Origin: an uncultured Collinsella sp.
GTDB lineage: Bacteria > Actinomycetota > Coriobacteriia > Coriobacteriales > Coriobacteriaceae
NCBI GenBank assembly: GCA_900757495.1
Contig: CAAENX010000013.1
Span: 1 to 64,000 of the forward strand
DNA: 64,000 nucleotides
Direction of reading: 5' to 3'
Shown here: piece by piece, positions 35,918 to 43,430 of the stretch
Position numbering within the stretch: position 1 is the first letter of the stretch
Layout of the letters: each line of letters opens with the position of its first letter
Program-made: the position numbers and the translations under genes
Notes under the pieces: generated by a model
Seen by the model: only the letters and a program-made list of their open reading frames with translations
What the model was told of the DNA's origin: nothing
The model's database searches: none

Positions 35918-36780
35918 TGAAGGGCGACGGGGATTTGGATGCAGCAGAAGTCCTCTTGGTGGGACTCGTCGTAGCTCGTGGTATCGAGGTAGCAGAAGTC
36001 AAAGGCGTTGCCGATGGGTTGAAGCGCGTGCTTGTCCATGCAGGCCACGATGGCCCGGATACCCTCGGGCTCATACGGCATGCCCCAGCGGCTCATGCAC
36101 AGGTATGTGCCCTCGGGCAGCACTTCGATGCCGATCTCTGCCAGCTCGGCAGCGTCGCTCGGCAGCAGCTCCTCGGCACCGCGCGGCAGCACGGCAAAGG
36201 AGCCGGCGCCGGCAATAGGGTCGTCGGAATGCAGCGCCTCGCGACGCAGCATGGCGCCCCAACCGCGCATGGGGCGCGTGCCCGTCAACGTGCGCATGCG
36301 CAGGATTGCCCGCATGAGCGTGGGGTGAAGCATCGAGCGACCGCGCTCGATATCGCCCGGAAACTCCTCAAAGACCACGTAGCGGCGCTCGAATTGCTTG
36401 AGTTCCGGACTGCCCTCGCGCTCGCGCCAGTAGACTGCCTCGTCGTAAAAGCTCAGGCGCTCCTGCACACTCGCGCGCTCAGCCTTGAGCCCGGCAATCT
36501 GCTTGTCGAGCGCCTGAACCCGCGAGCGCAGGTGATCGGTCATCTCGCCAATGTCGAACGTCGAGATCAGGCGGTCAATCTCGTCGAGTTCGAGCCCTAG
36601 GTCGCGCAGCATGCAGATCAGACGCATGAGCGGGATCTGTGTGGGCGAATAGAAACGGTAGCCTTTTTCGTTAACCACGGCGGGCCTAAACAGGCCGATC
36701 TTGTCGTAGTAGACGAGCGTTTGGCGCGAAACGTTAAACAAGCTCGCCATCTCGCTAATCGCATACATGCCCGTCTGCAT
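35911..36780 (-). CDS. MerR-family regulator with effector-binding domain
   Basis: A 289-residue activator-type regulator. The MerR winged helix is at the N-terminus (MYAISEMASLFNVSRQTLVYYDKIGLFRP), a coiled-coil dimer helix lies at ~75-110, and a C-terminal ~150 residues resembles a GyrI-like small-molecule binding domain (LPEGTYLCMSRWG). The ATG at 36780 has GGGAGGATCT upstream. Its last codon and stop are supplied by an R2 palindrome. The target is unknown; no drug exporter is adjacent on this strand. Confidence 0.9.
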   Translation of the reverse strand: MQTGMYAISEMASLFNVSRQTLVYYDKIGLFRPAVVNEKGYRFYSPTQIPLMRLICMLRDLGLELDEIDRLISTFDIGEMTDHLRSRVQALDKQIAGLKAERASVQERLSFYDEAVYWREREGSPELKQFERRYVVFEEFPGDIERGRSMLHPTLMRAILRMRTLTGTRPMRGWGAMLRREALHSDDPIAGAGSFAVLPRGAEELLPSDAAELAEIGIEVLPEGTYLCMSRWGMPYEPEGIRAIVACMDKHALQPIGNAFDFCYLDTTSYDESHQEDFCCIQIPVALQM

Positions 36781-36800
36781 AGATCCTCCCGACACACCAA

Positions 36801-36829
36801 AGCCCGCCGCCCACAGGGGCAGCGGGCTT
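36801..36829 (-). terminator. Likely terminator after ubiX
   Basis: AAGCCCGC and GCGGGCTT arms separated by 13 bases, 32 bases after the ubiX stop on the minus strand, ending in a short GGCTTTGG. The weak T-run makes this moderate. Confidence 0.55.
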
Positions 36830-36860
36830 AAACACTATTCGTATCCTACCCTAAAGACGC

Positions 36861-37439
36861 CTATGACCAGCGCTTATAGTTTGCACATGGCACGCCGACG
36901 GCCTCGAGCGCCTTGGCGGCGATGTGATGCACCGCGTCATCGAGCGTGGCGGGGCCGTTGTAAAACGTGAGCATAGGCGGCATGAGCATGATGCCGGGCA
37001 CGCGCGCCAGGCGCGCCATGTTATCGACGTGAATGGCGCTGAAGGGCGTCTCGCGCACCATGAGCACCAGGCGGCGATGCTCTTTCATCTGCACGTCGGC
37101 CGCACGCAGCAGCAGGTTTTCGCTGTAGCCGCTTGCGATGCCGGCGAGCGTCTTCATGGAGCACGGGGCCACGATCATGCCGTCGACCGGATAGGTGCCG
37201 CTTGCGATGGCGGCGCCGATGTTCTTGTTGTCGTAGACCACATCGGCATGCGCGGCAAACTCGTCGAGCGTCATGCCGAGCTCCTGCTCGATGGTGATCT
37301 CTCCCCCACGCGTGACGACAAGCGCCGACTCGGCACCGGCCTGGCGCAGGCATTTGAGGCACTCAAGACCCAGCGCGGCACCGCTGGCGCCAGACACGCC
37401 AACGACAATGCGACAGGGACGGCCAGAAGACTCAGGCAT
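36861..37439 (-). CDS. ubiX: Flavin prenyltransferase UbiX
   Basis: A 192-residue enzyme that attaches a dimethylallyl group, from dimethylallyl monophosphate, to FMN, making the prenyl-FMN cofactor of UbiD decarboxylases. The FMN-binding GVSGASGAALG, VVTRGGEIT, APCSMKTLAGIASGYSENLLLRAADV and RETPFSAIH segments are all present. AAGGAG precedes the ATG. It is the last gene of a minus-strand run after the UbiD-family gene, so the cofactor enzyme and its client are encoded together. Confidence 0.95.
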   Translation of the reverse strand: MPESSGRPCRIVVGVSGASGAALGLECLKCLRQAGAESALVVTRGGEITIEQELGMTLDEFAAHADVVYDNKNIGAAIASGTYPVDGMIVAPCSMKTLAGIASGYSENLLLRAADVQMKEHRRLVLMVRETPFSAIHVDNMARLARVPGIMLMPPMLTFYNGPATLDDAVHHIAAKALEAVGVPCANYKRWS

Positions 37440-37502
37440 GACAACTCCTTGACTACTTGGTAGGGCTTACCAGCAACAACAAAATGGCGGCTATAGGTCG
37501 GG

Positions 37503-37560
37503 CAATGTCCGCCAGGCGCGGGCGCAGCGTCGACCGGTGCGGCGTTTGTTAAAACGCCGC
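37503..37560 (-). repeat. R1 repeat copy D, overlapping the UbiD-family stop codon
   Basis: A GCGGCGTTT/AAAACGCCGC hairpin (37539-37560) contains the stop codon of the UbiD-family gene in its loop. The TCGACGCTGC core follows at about 37523-37534. The long stem of other copies is not clearly present, so this is a partial copy. Confidence 0.6.
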
Positions 37561-39039
37561 AATCTCCCTAGCCCACTTGTCCTTGTCGATCTCCATGAAC
37601 TGCGAGCGGATGAAGTTCTTCTTAAGGTTGAACGGAACCGTGCAGTCGAAGATGGCCTTGCAGGCGATGCCGTGCTCGCGGATCGAAGAATCGAACGCGG
37701 GATCGTTGGACGGGTCGAGCACGTGGCAGTGGCAGCCGGGGATGGTGATGAGGTCGACGTCGGCCTGGAAGCGCGTGGTCATGGCCCACATCACGTCGCT
37801 CACATCGAAGATATCGACATCCTCGTCAACAAGAATGACGTGCTTGAGCTCGGAGAATGCCGAGAAGGCGAGCATGGCGGCGTTGCGCTGACGGCCCTCG
37901 TCATTTTTGCTCGACTTCTTGAACTGCATGATGGCAACGAACTTGCCGCCGCCGCAGGGGGCAGCGTGAACGTTGAGCAGGCGGCCCGGGATAGCAGTCT
38001 CGACCATCTTGTAAATGGAGGCCTCGGTGGGGATGCCGGCCATGGACACGTGCTCGTGCGAAGGGCCGATGCAGCTCTCCATGATGGGATTGACGCGCGT
38101 GGTGACGGCGGTGATCTTGATCACCGGGCAGACCTTGGCGCCGCCGGTGTAGCCGGGGAACTCGGGCATGGCGTAGCCGTGGCCGTTGACGTCCTCGTTG
38201 ATGGTCTCGTCGTGCATGAGGTAGCCCTCGAGTACGTACTCGGCATTGGCAATGCACTTCTGCGGAACGGTGACGCAGTCGGCAAGCTCGACGGCGTGGC
38301 CGCGCAGGGCGCCGGCGATCTGCAGCTCGTTGAAGCCGAGCGGCGTGGTGGGAGCCTCGAAGCCGCAGCACATGTACACGGCGGGGTCCAGGCCGATGGA
38401 GATGGAAATGGGCATGTCCTCGCCGCGCTGGCAGTACTCGTCAAAGAACGCGCCCAGGTGACGGCTGCCCGGAGTGATCCACATGGCGAGCTTGTCCTTG
38501 TCGACGCAGGAGAAGCGGTGGATGGTCACGTCGGACTGGGAGCCGTCGGGGCTCGTGCCGTAGGCGAGGCCCATGGTGATGTAGGGGCCGCCGTCGACGG
38601 GCGTGTTGGTAGGAGCGGGGACGATCTTGCGCAGGTCAAAGCCCTCGTCGGTCGCCTTGTACACGACCTCCTGGCAGTCGACGTGCGCACCCTCGGCGAT
38701 CTGCTCAGGCGCGATCAGGTTCTCGAAGCGCTTGCCGATCTCGAGGCCCAGGTGCTCCTCGTCCAGATCGAGCAGGGCGGCAACGCGCTTGCAGCTGGCA
38801 AGCATGCCGATGCAGACCTTGGCATCGTCAAAGCCCTTGACGTTGTTGAAGACCATCGCCGGACCCTCTTTGGTCGGACGCATAACGGTACCGCCGGCAC
38901 CGACGTGGCGATAGACGCCCGAGACCTCGGCATCGGGATCGACCTGGGTGTCGGTCTCGAGCAGCTGGCCCGGCATCTCGCGCAAAAAGTCGAGTGCGGA
39001 GCGCAGGTCGTGGATCTGGGAAGCATCGGTGGTGGACAT
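37549..39039 (-). CDS. UbiD-family decarboxylase, LpdC (gallate decarboxylase)-like
   Basis: A 496-residue prenyl-FMN-dependent decarboxylase. SDVTIHRF, TPGSRHLGAFF, the EGYLMHDETINEDVNGHGYAMPEFPGY region (given here only as its parts LEGYLMHDE and MPEFPGY) and LVDEDVDIFDVSDVMW fit the UbiD fold and its cofactor/metal site. From memory the early segment AELSGVYR-like (here AEVSGVYRHVGAGGT) and KEGPAMVFNNVKGF are very close to Lactobacillus LpdC, a gallate/protocatechuate decarboxylase; no alignment was run. The ATG at 39039 has GGAG upstream. Neighbours (UbiX, DASS transporter, LpdD-like fusion) fit an aromatic-acid decarboxylation pathway. Substrate remains inferred. Confidence 0.88.
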   Translation of the reverse strand: MSTTDASQIHDLRSALDFLREMPGQLLETDTQVDPDAEVSGVYRHVGAGGTVMRPTKEGPAMVFNNVKGFDDAKVCIGMLASCKRVAALLDLDEEHLGLEIGKRFENLIAPEQIAEGAHVDCQEVVYKATDEGFDLRKIVPAPTNTPVDGGPYITMGLAYGTSPDGSQSDVTIHRFSCVDKDKLAMWITPGSRHLGAFFDEYCQRGEDMPISISIGLDPAVYMCCGFEAPTTPLGFNELQIAGALRGHAVELADCVTVPQKCIANAEYVLEGYLMHDETINEDVNGHGYAMPEFPGYTGGAKVCPVIKITAVTTRVNPIMESCIGPSHEHVSMAGIPTEASIYKMVETAIPGRLLNVHAAPCGGGKFVAIMQFKKSSKNDEGRQRNAAMLAFSAFSELKHVILVDEDVDIFDVSDVMWAMTTRFQADVDLITIPGCHCHVLDPSNDPAFDSSIREHGIACKAIFDCTVPFNLKKNFIRSQFMEIDKDKWAREIAAF

Positions 39040-39136
39040 AACGTGCTCCTTTCGGGAGAGTGCCCGGCGGCGGGAGTGCCGCCGGGCTGGGGAACGTAGT
39101 GGGGCCATGGCGCCCATAGATGGAGCACTCGGCCGC

Positions 39137-40594
39137 TTACATCAGGCCAAAGAGGTGGAACCAGGCGGCCTCGACCAGCACAACGACAAAGACGACCGCG
39201 GTGAGGGGAATGCCCATGCGCATGGCCTCTTTGGAGGTGTAGCCGCCGGCGTCCTTGCCCTCGCCGATAAGGATCGGCAGGTTATGGAACGGCAGAATGT
39301 AGTGGATGTTGATGGACGTGAAGACGATGAGCGCCACGGCGAGCGGGCTCACGCTGGAGCCGGCCGCGAAGCTGATGAACGCCGGCACGCACACGCCGAG
39401 CACGGCCATGACCGAACCCATGAACATGTGGATGATCATGGAGAGTGCGGCGACAAGCAGGGCGAACAGGAAGATGTTCTCGGGCACGGAGCTGGGAAGC
39501 ACGACATCGGCGATCCAGGCGTTCATGCCGGTGGCACCGCCCACGGAACCCACGGCCATGGCGGCCGTCAGGAACATGAGGGACTTGATGTCGACAGCGT
39601 TCCAGCTGGCGGGGGTAAGGACCTCGCCGATGATGGGCATGGCGAGCGCGACGCCGATGGCAAGCGTCACCCAGCCGATGTAATCGCCCGAGACGGTGAG
39701 CCACAGCGCGATGGCGATGACAAGCCACACGATGGTGCGGATCTCCTTGACGGAGAGCTTGCCGAGCGCGGCCTGCTTGGCCACGATCTGCTCGCGATCG
39801 TAGACGAGCTCCTTGCTGGGCTTAAAGAGGAAGAGGCCCAAGAACAGGGTGCACAGCAGCGCGACCAGCATGGGCACGCTCATGTACAGGAACCAGTCGA
39901 TAAAGGACGGGCTCATGCCGCCGGCCTCGACGCTGTACTGCGCAACGAGCGGGTTGAGCGTGGAGTCGCCCGTCAGGAAGAACATGGAACCCGGGGCGGC
40001 AGCGGCAAACACGAGGAAGCCAAGCTTACCCTTGTCGTCGTCCCCGTAGCCGGCGGACTCGGCGATGACCGAGACGACGGCGAGGATGAGGAAGGCGCGG
40101 GGAAACGGGTGCGGGATCAGCAGCGACAGCACAAAGGTGAGCGCGAAGATCGAGATGATGAGCGACTTGGCGTCGCGCACGAACTTGAGCATAAACGCAT
40201 AGGCGATGCGCTCGCCCAGGCCCGACTCCTTGACCGCGCTGGCGATGAGGTAGGCGCCGATGACGAGCCACATGGTGGCTTTGGTCCACGAGCTAAACGT
40301 GGAGGCGACCGTCGCCGAGATGCTCGCGGCGCCCGTGTCGTCCACGCACACCTTGAACAGAACGAGCAGCGCGCAGTAGAGCAGGCCCACAAAGCCCGGC
40401 TGTGCCACGCCACACGCCCAGAACACCACCGTGGCGAGCGTCAACGCCAGACAGGTCTGGGCGCCGACCGTGAGCTCGACCGTCGAGCTCAGCTCCGCCA
40501 AAGGAAGAAACTTCACCAGCAAAAAGACAACGATACCCAGCACAAAGCCAATTTCGCGCTTGGTGATCTTAAACGCCTTCTTTTCCGCTTCCAT
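39137..40594 (-). CDS. DASS/SLC13-type anion symporter
   Basis: A 485-residue membrane protein with about 11-12 helices of the divalent-anion:Na+ symporter (CitT/SLC13) superfamily. Duplicated hairpin-type segments are visible: PHPFPRAFLILAVVSV with GSMFFLTGDSTLNP in the first half and GSVMAVLGVCVPAFIS with INIHYILPFHNLP in the second. It lies 97 bases upstream of the UbiD-family gene on the same strand, so it probably imports the carboxylate that is decarboxylated. The ATG at 40594 has GGTGGGGAG upstream. An intrinsic terminator sits 53 bases before the start. Confidence 0.88.
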   Translation of the reverse strand: MEAEKKAFKITKREIGFVLGIVVFLLVKFLPLAELSSTVELTVGAQTCLALTLATVVFWACGVAQPGFVGLLYCALLVLFKVCVDDTGAASISATVASTFSSWTKATMWLVIGAYLIASAVKESGLGERIAYAFMLKFVRDAKSLIISIFALTFVLSLLIPHPFPRAFLILAVVSVIAESAGYGDDDKGKLGFLVFAAAAPGSMFFLTGDSTLNPLVAQYSVEAGGMSPSFIDWFLYMSVPMLVALLCTLFLGLFLFKPSKELVYDREQIVAKQAALGKLSVKEIRTIVWLVIAIALWLTVSGDYIGWVTLAIGVALAMPIIGEVLTPASWNAVDIKSLMFLTAAMAVGSVGGATGMNAWIADVVLPSSVPENIFLFALLVAALSMIIHMFMGSVMAVLGVCVPAFISFAAGSSVSPLAVALIVFTSINIHYILPFHNLPILIGEGKDAGGYTSKEAMRMGIPLTAVVFVVVLVEAAWFHLFGLM

Positions 40595-40646
40595 CTCCCC
40601 ACCTTTCTTGTTGGGGGCGCTCCGGATTCGCAGCCACGTTGCCACT

Positions 40647-40678
40647 TAAAAAGGGGCGCCCGTTATCGGACACCCCTT
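40647..40678 (-). terminator. Intrinsic terminator or attenuator before the DASS transporter
   Basis: On the minus strand a 12-base stem (AAGGGGTGTCCG with CGGGCGCCCCTT, two G-T pairs) closes an ATAA loop and is followed by TTTTT. It lies between the LpdD-IDI-like gene and the transporter, only 53 bases before the transporter start. No promoter is seen in those 53 bases. Confidence 0.75.
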
Positions 40679-40745
40679 ACGTTGCGCTGTGTTGCGGCAA
40701 TACAGTCAAGCGGGATTTTTGGATGAGAAGCGATCCCCTGGACAA

Positions 40746-40810
40746 AAACCGTCACAACATTCAACGCTTTTCCTCGATTTCGAGATTTTCATCGAATGTT
40801 GTGACGGTTT
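40746..40810 (-). repeat. R3 hairpin copy 2 (3' of the LpdD-IDI-like gene)
   Basis: A 65-base hairpin with arms AAACCGTCACAACATTC and its complement and an inner CGATTTCG stretch. It matches copy 1 at 35800-35865 with only a few changes. Confidence 0.8.
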
Positions 40811-40812
40811 GG

Positions 40813-40843
40813 ATGTGACAAAGGGGCTGTACCTTTGTTACAT
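40813..40843 (-). repeat. R2 palindrome overlapping the LpdD-IDI-like stop codon
   Basis: ATGTAACAAAGG and the other arm ATGTGACAAAGGGG form a hairpin. As in the MerR gene, the last sense codon is the repeat's ATG and the stop (TAA) lies inside the arm. Confidence 0.8.
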
Positions 40844-41785
40844 AGCGAGGGCCATACGGATGGATGGGTCGCTGAGGGCCTCGCGGAGCCAGGGGGCCAG
40901 CTGCTCGGGGTGGCCCTGCAGATAGCCTTTGAGCTCGGACGGGGCCACGCGACGCACCTCCGAGATCTCCTCTTGGTTGATATGCAGCTCACCCGGCTCA
41001 ACATGGGCAAGGTAGACCTCGCACCACTCGCACTCGCAGCGGCCGTCGCCGTGGTCCTCGCGATACACCACGTGACCGAGGTGCTTGAGCTGGTCGGGCT
41101 CGCGCGTAATGCCGAGCTCTTCGTTGATGCGGCGCGCCGTGGCGGCGGCGACGTCCTCGCCCGGCAGCGGATGCCCCGCGCAAGCATCGGCCAGCACGCC
41201 GCCCCACAGTCGTTTGAGCGGACTGCGGCGGCAGAGCAGCAGGCGCGCGTCCTCGCCCTGGCCCTCGACCAAAAGCGTCAGAAATGCCTGATGCAGGATG
41301 CCCTCGCCGGTATGGGCCTCGATGCGGTCAACGGATCCGAGCGTCTCGCCGGTCGCGGCATCGACCGCCACGACCTCGGCGCCCGCGCCGCCCTCATCCC
41401 AGCCGGCGCGCAGGATGCGCGCGGCGGCCTCCTCGAGCGCGGCGATGAGCTCCTTGGTGGTGTCGAGCACGCGCTGGAGGTCGTCACCGCTCGCCTGTTC
41501 AACATGAAAACCCGTGCTTGCAACGACCGGCACGCCAAAGCGCGTGGCCAGCGCCGCCGCGATATCGTGCGCCGGGATCTCGTCTCGATGGCACGGGACA
41601 GCCAAGATGCTCACCGTCGCCGTGCGGCCGGGCTCGGGGCGCGGAATGGCCTGCGCCGTGGCGCCCAGGTGCGCGAACTCCGGCGAGCAGGCGTACACCA
41701 CCATGCCGCGCGGCGTCACCGTCAACTGGGCCTCGAGCGCAAACTTGCCCTCGCCCGCTGCAACCTTTGTCGTATGCATACCCAT
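40838..41785 (-). CDS. LpdD-like domain fused to an isopentenyl-diphosphate-isomerase-like Nudix domain
   Basis: A 315-residue two-domain protein. Residues ~3-125 (GMVVYACSPEFAHLGATAQA, VSILAVPCHRDEIPA) resemble LpdD, the small partner of LpdC/LpdB systems. Residues ~145-305 match type 1 IDI: AHTGEGILHQAF gives H158 and H165, the Nudix-type helix is ARRINEELGI, CECEWCEVYL gives E251 and E253, and the end is LAPWLRE. The position of the IDI catalytic Cys (E. coli C67) aligns with A203, with Cys at 202 and H205 kept. IDI makes dimethylallyl diphosphate, the precursor of the UbiX prenyl donor. The start follows GGGAG; a longer frame overlaps the divergent MFS gene. It neighbours the DASS, UbiD and UbiX genes on the same strand. 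Activity (isomerase, or hydrolase yielding the monophosphate) is unresolved. Confidence 0.78.
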   Translation of the reverse strand: MGMHTTKVAAGEGKFALEAQLTVTPRGMVVYACSPEFAHLGATAQAIPRPEPGRTATVSILAVPCHRDEIPAHDIAAALATRFGVPVVASTGFHVEQASGDDLQRVLDTTKELIAALEEAAARILRAGWDEGGAGAEVVAVDAATGETLGSVDRIEAHTGEGILHQAFLTLLVEGQGEDARLLLCRRSPLKRLWGGVLADACAGHPLPGEDVAAATARRINEELGITREPDQLKHLGHVVYREDHGDGRCECEWCEVYLAHVEPGELHINQEEISEVRRVAPSELKGYLQGHPEQLAPWLREALSDPSIRMALAM

Positions 41786-41859
41786 GGGATCTCCCGTCGC
41801 CCGCGGTTTACTCGAGACCATCTTCGCCTGTATTGCGACTATACAGGCAAGCGCAGCCT

Positions 41860-41889
41860 GCGACAAAGGGAGCAGGCACCTGACACATT
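41860..41889 (+). repeat. Degenerate R2-like repeat in the divergent promoter region
   Basis: GCGACAAAGGGAGCAGGCACC with a partial TGACACATTC partner, between the LpdD-IDI-like gene and the MFS gene. It is the only R2-like copy that is not next to a stop codon. Confidence 0.45.
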
Positions 41890-41946
41890 CTGTTAGAGTT
41901 GCAGGGATTGAATCCCGCTTATTCATGCGACATTGGAGTGACAACC

Positions 41947-43200
41947 TTGACCGCCGCAACCGCGTCTAAAAGTAAATCAACCGCCACCGCGCTCTCCCCC
42001 GCGCGCACCAAGCTCTGCCTGGCGCTGCTCGTGCTGTTGGGATTCTCACTCGGCTGCTCCGAGTTCGTGGTCATCGGCATCGAAAGCGACTTGGCAACGG
42101 AACTCGGCGTATCACTTGCTACTGCGGGCCAGCTCATCAGCGTGTTCGCGCTCGTCTACGCTATCGCGACGCCGGTGCTTGCGCTCAGCACGGGCCGCTT
42201 CCGCCGCTACCAGCTGCTCGTGTGCTACAGCATCGTCTTTGTGCTCGGCAACTTGGTCATGGCGTTGGCCCCCAACTTCCAGGTGCTCTTTATCTCGCGC
42301 ATTGTCCTGGGCTCTGTCTCGGGTGCGCTGCTCGCCGTGGGCGTGACGTACATCCCAGAGCTGCTGTCCCCGCAGCAAACCTCACTTGCCATCTCGGTCG
42401 TGTACGGTGCGTTTTCCGTGGCAATGGTCTTTGTCACTTCGATCGGCAAGTTCGTGGCTGACACGCTCGACTGGCACGTGGCCATGTACGGCACGCTGGC
42501 CTTTGCCGTTTTGATATGCGGAGCGCTCGTGGCGTTTATGCCTCGCGCCGGGCAGACCGATGAACCCGCCACCTTCCGCGAACAGGCGGGGCTGCTGCGC
42601 GAGCCGAGCATCATCACCGGCATGCTCATCTTCTTGTTTGGCGTGGGATCGGTCTATGTGTTCTACGGCTACGTGACGCCCTATCTAGAGCAGGTGCTGG
42701 GCATGGGCACGGTCGAAGCCAGTACCACGCTTATGGCCTACGGCGTGTTCTGCCTGATCTCGAACATCCTGGGCGGATGGATCGATGTGCGCTTTGGCAT
42801 GAAGGCGTTGCTTGTGACGTTTGTGCTGCAGGCTGCGGCGTTACTCGGGCTGTTTGCCGTGGGCGGCACCATGCCGCTCGCGCTGGTCTTTGTCTTTAGC
42901 TTGGCGCTGCTCATGTACCTGTTCTCGGTGTCGTGCATCACACACTTTATGGATGTGGCACGCAGCCGCCACCCCAAGTCGATGGTACTCGCTAGTTCGG
43001 TTGAGCCCATGGCGTTTAACGTCGGCATCTCGTTTGGCACTGCAGTGGGCGGCGCCGTGGTAAGCAGCATTGGCATTGCGTACGTGGGCGCCGTGGGCGC
43101 CGCGTTCTCGCTTGTGGCCTGGGCGCTTACGCTGGTGACGATTAAGTTGGCTCGCTGGGAGCGCCGTCGTCAATCAGCACAGCCCCGGATGCAGGCATAG
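41947..43200 (+). CDS. MFS transporter (DHA1/AraJ-like exporter)
   Basis: A ~417-residue 12-helix major facilitator, of the sugar-efflux/multidrug DHA1 type. The first helix has GFSLGCSEFVVIGIESDLATELGVS, motif A lies around LSTGRFRRYQLLV, and motif C-like glycine patterning is in ISRIVLGSVSGALLAVGVTYIPELLSP. The start is uncertain: TTG at 41947 with GGAG upstream is preferred, and GTG three codons earlier or an ATG at 41899 are alternatives. It is divergent from the LpdD-IDI-like gene. A link to export of a decarboxylation product is possible but unsupported. Confidence 0.85.
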   Translation: MTAATASKSKSTATALSPARTKLCLALLVLLGFSLGCSEFVVIGIESDLATELGVSLATAGQLISVFALVYAIATPVLALSTGRFRRYQLLVCYSIVFVLGNLVMALAPNFQVLFISRIVLGSVSGALLAVGVTYIPELLSPQQTSLAISVVYGAFSVAMVFVTSIGKFVADTLDWHVAMYGTLAFAVLICGALVAFMPRAGQTDEPATFREQAGLLREPSIITGMLIFLFGVGSVYVFYGYVTPYLEQVLGMGTVEASTTLMAYGVFCLISNILGGWIDVRFGMKALLVTFVLQAAALLGLFAVGGTMPLALVFVFSLALLMYLFSVSCITHFMDVARSRHPKSMVLASSVEPMAFNVGISFGTAVGGAVVSSIGIAYVGAVGAAFSLVAWALTLVTIKLARWERRRQSAQPRMQA

Positions 43201-43287
43201 GGACGAACACAGCCCAAGGTGGCGAGCAACCAGTGAAAACCGTCCCATACTAGTAGTGTTTATCCGCCTGCAAGCTCCGGCAGTGCA

Positions 43288-43347
43288 ATTTCGTGTATTT
43301 CAGATACACGCTTTTCTACGATTTCGTGTATTTCAAATACACGAAAT
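43288..43347. repeat. Tandem palindromes between the MFS and PTS genes
   Basis: Two adjacent copies of TTTCGTGTATTTCA.ATACACG occur. The second (43321-43347) is a perfect 13-base-arm palindrome around one C, the first (43288-43311) an imperfect one. They could be an operator pair or part of a terminator region; no gene overlaps them. Confidence 0.65.
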
Positions 43348-43362
43348 GCGCGTGGAGCAACT

Positions 43363-43402
43363 CAAAGGCGGCGGCAGACGCATTGTCTGCCGTCGCCTTT
43401 TA
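43363..43402 (-). terminator. Terminator of the PTS operon
   Basis: AAAGGCGGCGGCAGAC and GTCTGCCGTCGCCTTTT form a long stem with a small loop, 29 bases after the EIICB stop. A- and T-runs on both sides suggest it can serve both strands, including the MFS gene. Confidence 0.75.
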
Positions 43403-43430
43403 TCCCGGATTTTATAGATATGTGAGTCGT

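Noticed and set aside
39137..40594. Annotation of the transporter as a sulfate or citrate carrier
   Set aside because: Superfamily features fit DASS/SLC13, but nothing in the sequence fixes the substrate, and neighbours favour an aromatic carboxylate.
41899..41946. ATG at 41899 as start of the MFS gene
   Set aside because: It would add 16 residues without membrane character and has no ribosome site, while TTG at 41947 has GGAG upstream.
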